A DNA stretch of 64,000 nucleotides from assembly GCA_018364155.1 (NCBI GenBank), contig JAGZMM010000001.1:248001-312000 (forward strand), given 5' to 3'. The notes under the pieces are model-generated. The model was not told the origin of the DNA and searched no databases. It saw only the letters and a program-made list of their open reading frames with translations. A program made the position numbers and the translations under genes. Positions 59,201 to 64,000 of the stretch are shown in pieces (position 1 is the first letter of the stretch; each line of letters starts with the position of its first letter). This DNA is from Clostridiales bacterium (GTDB taxonomy: Bacteria > Bacillota > Clostridia > Oscillospirales > Acutalibacteraceae).

Positions 59201-59472
59201 CTGATTTCCCCGGAAACCACAAAACGGGGACGGCGGCTGGCGCCCACCCCGTCGTCCGGTAAGCGGTACTCGTCCTTGAGGGTATAAAGCCCTTCCTCAG
59301 CGGGTACCAGCTTTTCCTTTAAGTCTTCCCGCCAGGCGGGATGGGTAAAGTCCCCGGTACCCAGCAGATCGATCCCCTTGCGGCGGGACCACAGATCCAG
59401 ATACTCCGCCACACACTCTTTGCTGGTGGCGCGGGAATATTTGGAGTGAATGTGCAAATCTGCGATAAACAT
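56224..59472 (-). CDS. PHP-domain-UvrD helicase fusion
   Basis: The 1082-residue protein joins two enzymes. Residues 1-260 are a PHP metal-dependent phosphoesterase (ADLHIHSKYS, GTGDFTHP, HIWTPHFS, SNSDAHS), then a zinc-ribbon-like CKLC...CPVCGRK and a domain to about 410 (the TIGR00375 family outline). After a Pro/Lys-rich linker (about 420-455) comes a superfamily 1A helicase with GPGTGKTKT, TFTNKAAAEMRER, DEFQDIN, GDPDQAIYGFRG, SNYRS, MTFHGAKGLEFP and FYVGMTRAQDE. The start at 59472 has GGGAG seven bases upstream. It probably processes DNA ends or repair intermediates. Confidence 0.92.
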   Translation of the reverse strand: MFIADLHIHSKYSRATSKECVAEYLDLWSRRKGIDLLGTGDFTHPAWREDLKEKLVPAEEGLYTLKDEYRLPDDGVGASRRPRFVVSGEISSIYKKNGRVRKVHNLIVLPGLEEAEALSKRLEAIGNIHSDGRPILGLDSRDLLEITLEVSSQAIFIPAHIWTPHFSLFGAFSGFDTIEECFEDLTPHIHALETGLSSDPPMNWRLSALDRFTLVSNSDAHSPAKLGREANLFTTELSYPALKRALEDPESGGFGGTIEFFPEEGKYHLDGHRACKLCLSPSQTMQTNGKCPVCGRKLTIGVLHRVEELADRPEGFTPQRPAKFESLVPLPETIAASLGFSPISKKTTARYEALLRELGPEFYLLREAPLFDIERVAGPCVAEGIRRVRAGQVELTPGYDGEYGKIHLLTPEEIGRLSGQMCFFKEEAAPPKKPAEIKMTLPIKPQPAEESPKPRKAEPQTKDPLAGLNDQQRAAVTEEAKTVAVIAGPGTGKTKTLVSRILHLIEVKGVKPSQITAVTFTNKAAAEMRERLAKELGGKRRLKGMTIGTFHSICLSLLCEQEGNVTVIEEGEALSLAKEVTDSLPGRLSPRRLLREVSKVKNAMAPQKDQPEPLTQAIVLYHERLRAYGVLDFDDLLLRAKDVLSGLDKRARRPFTHLLVDEFQDINEIQYQLIEEFAKESESVFLIGDPDQAIYGFRGSDAHCFSRFLKEHPDTRVIRLTSNYRSTPEILACALPVLPTEEEGEPPRILEARRAEGERVRYITAPDEKSQAIYVAKEIGRMVGGMDMLETDAGVKERGQTLGFSDIAVLYRTHRQAALLETCLRKEGIPYIVTGRDPGLLSDQGRGVLGFFRFVQNPKDLISLRACLTKVFGCPADLTAALLQELFQTGRTLEELEPQKKADKAVEKFLVLREDFAPRFSKAKPQALVREFLQACAIPQTEELEHLCAAAAFFEDMPAFLNALVFGQEGDLSRGFGRAYASDAVRLMTFHGAKGLEFPVTFLYDVSKGVLPLDAPGRTADEEEERRLFYVGMTRAQDELILLSAKEPSPFLADIPASQLVTGCTYVPKPPVQGEQMSLFDL

Positions 59473-59605
59473 ACAACTGCTCCCTTTCCGATTCAAAGCC
59501 CCGGTGCAGGCGTTCCCGTTTGCTTACATACATGCGCCGGTCTGCCTCCTGTAAAAGCTCCCCGGCAGATTTAGGCAACAACGCCATCGCTTGCCGACAT
59601 GGCAA
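59473..59605 (-). pseudogene. Remnant of a GGDEF (diguanylate cyclase) gene
   Basis: Between the pseudouridine synthase and helicase genes the minus strand encodes SAGELLQEADRRMYVSKRER, which matches the last helix of GGDEF domains. A few codons before it, another frame reads SASDGVVA, like the strand before that helix, so a frameshift separates them. The GGDEF core motif is absent, and the frame runs on into the helicase gene without a stop. I read this as the tail of a lost diguanylate cyclase. Confidence 0.45.
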
Positions 59606-59619
59606 AAGGGACTATCATT

Positions 59620-60570
59620 TTACTCGAATTCCTTTAAAAACCACACGTCCCTCACTTCAAAAGTCCGTTTGTCCAAATACTGCAGCAAACCGGCGTCTCT
59701 CTCAAATGCAAAGGTCAGCTTATACGAGTAAAGCGCCTGCTTATGATAACCGGTCCCTTTATTAAGCGCATTGGTGCCGTACTTGCCGTCTCCCAAAAGA
59801 GGATGGCCGATGGAAGCCAGGTGGGCGCGGATCTGGTGGGTACGTCCGGTAAGCAGCTCGATCTCCAGGAGGCTCAACCCGTTCTTTTCCCGCAGCACCC
59901 GGTACCGGGTGCGTATGGTACGCCCTCCTTCCACCGGATGCCGATAGACGAATACCTTGTTTTTATCCGCATCCTTGTGCAGATAACCTTCCAACGTCGC
60001 TTCCTTCTTTTTGAGAATCCCGTGTACAATACACAGGTAATATTTCTTAAGCTCCCGTTCTTTCATCTTCTCATTGAGAATCCGCAGCGCCGCCGCGTTC
60101 TTGGCCGCGATGACGATTCCGCCGGTGTTGCGGTCAATGCGGTTGACCAAGGCGGGCGCAAAAGAATGTTCCTTTTCCGGGTCGTATTCCCCTTTGTCAT
60201 ACAAATAATGCTGAATCCGGTCGATGAGCGTATCGCCGTACTCCTTATCATCCGAGTGAACCAAAAGACCCGGTTTTTTGTCCGCTAAGAGAATATTTTC
60301 GTCCTCATAGACCACCGACACCTTTGCCGGCGCAGCGGAGAAGGGCAGCTTTTTCGGGACCGGAAGGAAAAATTCATCCTTAAGATAAAGCTCCACCAGA
60401 TCCCCTTTCTGAAGCCGGGTGGAAATTTCGCAGCGTTTGCCATTTACCTTGATACGCTTGAGTCGGATGGATTTATAGAGAAGCGATTTCGGCAATAGCG
60501 GCACGGCTTTGGTCACAAATTTATCAAGCCGCTGGCCCGCGTCGTTGTCTTTTACGGTGAACTGTTTCAT
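59620..60570 (-). CDS. RluA-family pseudouridine synthase
   Basis: The 316-residue protein has an N-terminal S4-like domain (about 12-65, QRLDKFVTKAVPLLPKSLLYKSIRLKRIKVNG) and the catalytic domain with D146 in VNRIDRNTGG, then LTGRTHQIRAHLASIGHPLLGDGKYG. Family members modify uridines in 23S rRNA or tRNA; the exact site is unclear. It is divergent from the RadC-like gene. Confidence 0.94.
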   Translation of the reverse strand: MKQFTVKDNDAGQRLDKFVTKAVPLLPKSLLYKSIRLKRIKVNGKRCEISTRLQKGDLVELYLKDEFFLPVPKKLPFSAAPAKVSVVYEDENILLADKKPGLLVHSDDKEYGDTLIDRIQHYLYDKGEYDPEKEHSFAPALVNRIDRNTGGIVIAAKNAAALRILNEKMKERELKKYYLCIVHGILKKKEATLEGYLHKDADKNKVFVYRHPVEGGRTIRTRYRVLREKNGLSLLEIELLTGRTHQIRAHLASIGHPLLGDGKYGTNALNKGTGYHKQALYSYKLTFAFERDAGLLQYLDKRTFEVRDVWFLKEFE

Positions 60571-60608
60571 GAGTTGAGGGCGTCCTCCTCGTTTTCCAGG
60601 TTATGCTC

Positions 60609-60636
60609 AGTATACCATGAAATCCGCCCTTTGTAA
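60609..60636 (-). promoter_or_regulatory. Promoter of the pseudouridine synthase gene
   Basis: The minus strand has TTACAA (60631-60636), 16 bases and TATACT (60609-60614), about 40 bases before the start codon. Confidence 0.55.
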
Positions 60637-60645
60637 CGAGAAGCT

Positions 60646-60673
60646 TTGCAAAATCTGTATATTGGTATATAAT
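60646..60673 (+). promoter_or_regulatory. Promoter of the RadC-like gene
   Basis: The plus strand has TTGCAA (60646-60651), 16 bases and TATAAT (60668-60673). It is back to back with the promoter of the divergent gene. Confidence 0.65.
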
Positions 60674-60710
60674 TATCGAGAAAGAATAGACGCCAAGTGG
60701 CGACGAGGAG

Positions 60711-61430
60711 ATGGATCGGATTTCTATGGCAATGCATGATGGACACCGGGAACGGCTTCGCAACCGCTTTATCGAGGAGGGGTTGGACAGCTTTGAAACC
60801 CATAATGTTTTGGAGCTGGCGCTGTTTTACGCAATCCCGCGAAAAGACACCAATGAAATCGCCCACCGGCTTTTGGCCCGGTTTGGGAGCCTTTCCGCCG
60901 TGCTGGAAGCACCTGTACAGGAGCTGATGCAGGTGGAGGGCATATCAAAGAATTCGGCGGTGTTTCTCTCCTTGATTCCGGCACTCTGCCGCAGGTATTA
61001 CGAGGACCGCTGCTCTGGTAAATGCATCACCAGCGTGGAAGAAGCAGGAGAGTATTTTAAGCCCAAATTTATCGGTCGCACCGACGAGGTGATTTTCTTT
61101 TTGGCTTTGGACGGCAAGGGCCGGGTGCTCAACTGCGAAATCGTATCGGAGGGCGTAGTCAACGAAGTCAACGTTAATGTGCGCAAGCTGGTGGAAATCA
61201 GCATGCGCTATAAGGCCACTTCTGCGATTCTGGCTCATCACCATCCCAATGGCAATGCGCTCCCCTCCGAGGCGGACATCGAAACCACTTGGATGGTGCG
61301 CCATGCCCTGGAATTCGTGGGTGTAAAGCTGACCGACCATATCATCGTGGCCGACGACGACTTTATTTCCCTGCGGGAAAGCCGGCAGTATAAATATCTC
61401 TTTGAATCGGCGCCGGAGCAGGAGGACTAA
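60711..61430 (+). CDS. RadC-like JAMM/MPN-domain protein
   Basis: The 239-residue protein has an N-terminal helix-hairpin-helix-like part (about 10-95, LARFGSLSAVLEAPVQELMQVEGISKNSA) and a RadC-type JAMM domain with HHHPNGNALPSEAD. This keeps the His-x-His-Pro and Asp expected for zinc binding. Despite the name, a role in DNA repair is not established for the family. ATGs at 60711, 60726 and 60732 all lack perfect spacing to GAGGAG, so the start is tentative. Confidence 0.85.
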   Translation: MDRISMAMHDGHRERLRNRFIEEGLDSFETHNVLELALFYAIPRKDTNEIAHRLLARFGSLSAVLEAPVQELMQVEGISKNSAVFLSLIPALCRRYYEDRCSGKCITSVEEAGEYFKPKFIGRTDEVIFFLALDGKGRVLNCEIVSEGVVNEVNVNVRKLVEISMRYKATSAILAHHHPNGNALPSEADIETTWMVRHALEFVGVKLTDHIIVADDDFISLRESRQYKYLFESAPEQED

Positions 61431-61504
61431 TTTCCAAGGGCAGAACTGGCAAGGAGCCGCGATTGCGCTTTATCGCTTATCTTCCTTTGCCGAAAACGAT
61501 ACAT

Positions 61505-61542
61505 AAAATGGCCGTGGTACGAATTCGTACCACGGCCATTTT
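61505..61542. terminator. Perfect palindromic terminator
   Basis: Two 19-base arms meet without a loop (61505-61523, 61524-61542), with AAAA and TTTT ends. It separates the RadC-like gene from the convergent carboxypeptidase gene. Confidence 0.85.
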
Positions 61543-61554
61543 TCTACCTACAAT

Positions 61555-64000
61555 TTAGTTGCGGGTAATTTGGATGGAAACGGTCTTGCCGTCATCCAAC
61601 CATTTGCCGTCGCCGCCGGCCGGTTTGACCGTCAGCGTCCGGCTGCCGGGCGTGCCCACCGAGGTGGTCAGCGTCCAGACGCGTACTCCATTCTGGTCCA
61701 CATAGCTCTTCGAAGAGGTCAGGCCCATACCGCTCTCATTGAAGAGGCCAACCTTGGAAACGCCCAGGCTGGTAGTTACGGTAATGGTAAAATTCTCGTT
61801 GACCTTGGCGTTCTTGGCGCAGGCAGCCTCGAGGACCTTCGCTTCTTCCTCGCTTGCCGGAACCTTCAAGTCAACGGTGATCGGCAAAGCAAAGTCCGCC
61901 GTGACTTCCGAGGCATCACCAAGGACACCCACAATGGAGAGCGTACGCTGGCCCTTAGTGCCGATGAAGGTGGTCACCTTCCAGGTACGGGTGCCATCGG
62001 TGTTGTCCACATAGCTCTTCTGGGAGCTGAGCCCCATGCCGTACTCGTTGTAAAGCTTGATGTTCTCCACATCCTGAGAGGTCAGGATAGTGGTGGTGAA
62101 CTGCTCGTTGGGCTTTACGGAGAAATCTTCCTTTTCCATGGAGATAAAGGGAGTGAGCTTTCCGTAATCCGCATCGGAAAGGCCCGCAACAGAGGAATAA
62201 ACGGCGTTTGCAATCAGACGGTAAGCCACCTGAACATGGCCCTTATTCATCACGTTGTTGGCAAACAGGGTGATCGGCGTACCATTGTAGTCCGCCTGCA
62301 CGGCAAAAGCCTTGCCGTCTACATCGCTTCTGAGGTCGGCCTTCGCAAAACCCTTGATGTAAGAATTTTCATCCGCCGCCACAATCAGCTGCTCTACGTT
62401 CTCCGGAACATTGGAGAAATAGGCGTTCTTCAGGTAAACAGTATCCTGGTCCTCATAACCGGCAGTCACGAAGCTGCCCTGCGCGTAGGAAGCGGCAAAG
62501 AGCGCTTCGCCGGCCGGAATGGTCTTGGTGGTCAGGTCGGCAATGCCAAGGGTATTGCGGGCAAAGGTAACGGTGTTGGCACCTGTACCCACATAAGGGA
62601 TGCCGGCATCCACAAGACTTTTGACGTTGGCATTGGAGGTGCTGACAATCACGTTGGGCTGTGCGTCGGCGGTGCTCTCCACAAAATCAAAGCCCAGATA
62701 GTTGAGGGCCCATCTCATTTCGTAGCTGCCGCCCGCCAGATAAACGGTGGGCTTGGGAAGCTCTTTGACGAGAGAGTAGCCGTTATAGGCGCTCATGGTC
62801 AGCTGATAATCGGAAAGGGTGGCCGCATCGGCGGCGGAAACCAGGAAATCACCGGGCGCGTAGACGCCGGGATTCTCGCCCTGGATGAGGAACACCTTTT
62901 TGCCGGCGTTGAGCAGGGTGTTGACCGCCTTTACCGCGTCATTGGAATCGTTGGAGATGACCACTTGCTCAGAATCCGGCACCACGTTTGCCGGGCGGAC
63001 AAGGGTGGTATACGGGATGGTCTTTCCGTCAAAAGCGCCGGGCGCGCGGATCTCGTCGCAGTCAAAGCCGCGCATTTCCGGGAAGTTGATGACCACTTCA
63101 GCGTACATGCTGTCGTAGTCGGACATGTCGTATCCATCAAAGAGACAGACGTTGATGTAGCCACGGCGAGCCTGCTTCATGTCGATGACAAAGGTTCCCG
63201 CCGGGTAGGTGACGCCGTTGACCTGGGTATCCTCGGTAAGCTGAGTCATCTTCCAGTTGTTGTGAAGACCGTATTCCACCATATTGTAGGCTTCGGTGAC
63301 GTTCTTCTGCAAAGAGGGATCCACCGGGATTACATAGTAGTCCGGGAAGAAGGATTCGCCCTCTTCTCTCGGGCGGCCGATGGATTCGCCGTCGGAGTTA
63401 ATAAACCACGGATCCACCTTTTCGGCTTCATCGGTGTTCTCCACGCCGCGGCGCCAGTATTCGAGCTGGTTGAGATAGACCGCATCCTTATTCTTGAGCA
63501 TGTAATCCATGCAGGCAAGCATAACACCGTGGTTGGCCTTGACGGAATTCTCGTTCATTTCCGGGATTTCCACCGTGTGGCCAAGAGAGCCGTAGTGCAT
63601 GGCCACGATGGCGGTGTACATGGGAGAACCGTCGTCCCAGCCGCCGTTGAGGCCCGCGTCATAGTCCTCATAAGGAATGACAAACTTCGTGTACTTCTCC
63701 GACGTGGAGGTACCGGCCAGGCCCATGGCATGGGCCAGAGGCTGCATGTTCTGCACCAAGAGGTCCCACTCGTAGTTGGGGTCGTGAGGACCAGAGCAGG
63801 GTTCGATGAGGAAGTTCTTGACATAGCCGTGCAGGTCCAGGAAGGTGGCAGGCATCCACTGGGAAACACGGCCCATCAAGGCGGAGATTTCCGGAGAGGT
63901 CTGATAGGTGATGTCGCGGTTGGGATCAAACCCGGTGGAAAGGGCACGGGTCATGGCCTCGCGGCCGTCGGGATTGTCCACAAAGGTGAAGACCAGGATG
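61555..64000 (-). CDS. M14 zinc carboxypeptidase, 5' end outside the window
   Basis: The visible 814 or so residues begin ILVFTFVDNPDGREAM, so the first part of the peptidase, with the first zinc ligands (HxxE), lies beyond the edge. Seen here: TGFDPNRD, FLDLHGYVKNFLIEPC, with the third zinc-ligand His, and HTVEIPEMNE with a candidate catalytic Glu. A long middle region (about 250-600) has Rossmann-like strands, and the C-terminus carries two Ig-like repeats sharing YGMGLSSQKSYVD / SGMGLTSSKSYVD and TxGTxGxRTL. It is probably secreted, but the signal peptide is not visible. No sorting motif ends the protein. Confidence 0.88.
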   Translation of the reverse strand, partial: ILVFTFVDNPDGREAMTRALSTGFDPNRDITYQTSPEISALMGRVSQWMPATFLDLHGYVKNFLIEPCSGPHDPNYEWDLLVQNMQPLAHAMGLAGTSTSEKYTKFVIPYEDYDAGLNGGWDDGSPMYTAIVAMHYGSLGHTVEIPEMNENSVKANHGVMLACMDYMLKNKDAVYLNQLEYWRRGVENTDEAEKVDPWFINSDGESIGRPREEGESFFPDYYVIPVDPSLQKNVTEAYNMVEYGLHNNWKMTQLTEDTQVNGVTYPAGTFVIDMKQARRGYINVCLFDGYDMSDYDSMYAEVVINFPEMRGFDCDEIRAPGAFDGKTIPYTTLVRPANVVPDSEQVVISNDSNDAVKAVNTLLNAGKKVFLIQGENPGVYAPGDFLVSAADAATLSDYQLTMSAYNGYSLVKELPKPTVYLAGGSYEMRWALNYLGFDFVESTADAQPNVIVSTSNANVKSLVDAGIPYVGTGANTVTFARNTLGIADLTTKTIPAGEALFAASYAQGSFVTAGYEDQDTVYLKNAYFSNVPENVEQLIVAADENSYIKGFAKADLRSDVDGKAFAVQADYNGTPITLFANNVMNKGHVQVAYRLIANAVYSSVAGLSDADYGKLTPFISMEKEDFSVKPNEQFTTTILTSQDVENIKLYNEYGMGLSSQKSYVDNTDGTRTWKVTTFIGTKGQRTLSIVGVLGDASEVTADFALPITVDLKVPASEEEAKVLEAACAKNAKVNENFTITVTTSLGVSKVGLFNESGMGLTSSKSYVDQNGVRVWTLTTSVGTPGSRTLTVKPAGGDGKWLDDGKTVSIQITRN

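Noticed and set aside
59297..59605. Intact 102-residue minus-strand gene
   Set aside because: Only its first part resembles a GGDEF end; the rest is an out-of-frame shadow of the helicase gene. Kept only as a remnant.
1..64000. CRISPR arrays, insertion sequences or prophage
   Set aside because: No regularly spaced repeats, transposase, integrase or phage structural genes were seen on either strand.

Overview
The window looks like chromosomal DNA of a strictly anaerobic, endospore-forming Firmicute of class Clostridia, probably of the Ruminococcaceae/Oscillospiraceae type (inference). Support: a complete spoIIIAA-AH operon, CotF-like spore-coat genes, O2-defence genes typical of anaerobes (rubrerythrin, Mn catalase, SOD, CoA-disulfide reductase-rhodanese), low-GC-type sigma-A promoters inside moderately GC-rich coding DNA, strong GGAGG ribosome sites with some TTG/GTG starts, and TPP and manganese riboswitches. 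I saw no insertion sequence, prophage or CRISPR array.

Layout. 0-2.3 kb (minus): tgt, yajC, a TIGR04086 membrane protein and the first codons of what is probably the SCIFF peptide gene, with its own promoter and a structured leader. 2.7-4 kb: a GH13 glycosidase. 4.1-8 kb (plus): TPP riboswitch, terminator and thiS-thiF-thiG-thiH-tenI, the thiazole branch of thiamine synthesis. 8.3-13.2 kb: a CmpB-like membrane protein, a small unknown gene, a two-component system with a membrane-anchored partner, and two spore-coat genes. 13.5-30.2 kb (minus): tRNA-Pro, then, read in transcription order from the right, spoIIIAA-AH, asp23, nusB, a TsaD-like gene, xseA, xseB, ispA (frameshifted), yuiD-like, dxs, tlyA, nadK, argR, recN. 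This is the conserved Firmicutes block, interrupted only by a VanZ gene on the opposite strand.

30.2-42.8 kb is more accessory: a 0.9-kb gene-poor gap, a MazF toxin with no recognisable MazE, an XRE regulator, an ABC exporter divergent from a two-component pair, a MATE transporter, rubrerythrin, SOD, a HEAT-like protein and a decayed P-loop kinase. 42.8-45.6 kb: a manganese riboswitch followed by a P-type ATPase, which points to Mn2+ export. 45.8-49.6 kb: CapA-like lipoprotein, LOR-family protein, an AT-rich island with a cationic peptide gene and an XRE regulator, and Mn catalase.

49.7-56 kb: an iron/cobalamin-type ABC importer following a siroheme/Fe-S reductase gene, a divergent LysR regulator, and a CoA-disulfide reductase-rhodanese fusion. 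56.2-64 kb: a PHP-UvrD helicase fusion, a GGDEF remnant, an RluA-type pseudouridine synthase, a RadC-like protein and the 3' part of a large M14 carboxypeptidase gene.

Most unusual points: the AT-rich cationic-peptide/XRE locus at 47.9-48.85 kb, whose ribosome site is hidden in a hairpin and whose promoter carries an inverted repeat; the structured leader of the SCIFF-like gene; the ispA frameshift that creates a false IspA-YuiD fusion; the PHP-helicase fusion; and several gene remnants.
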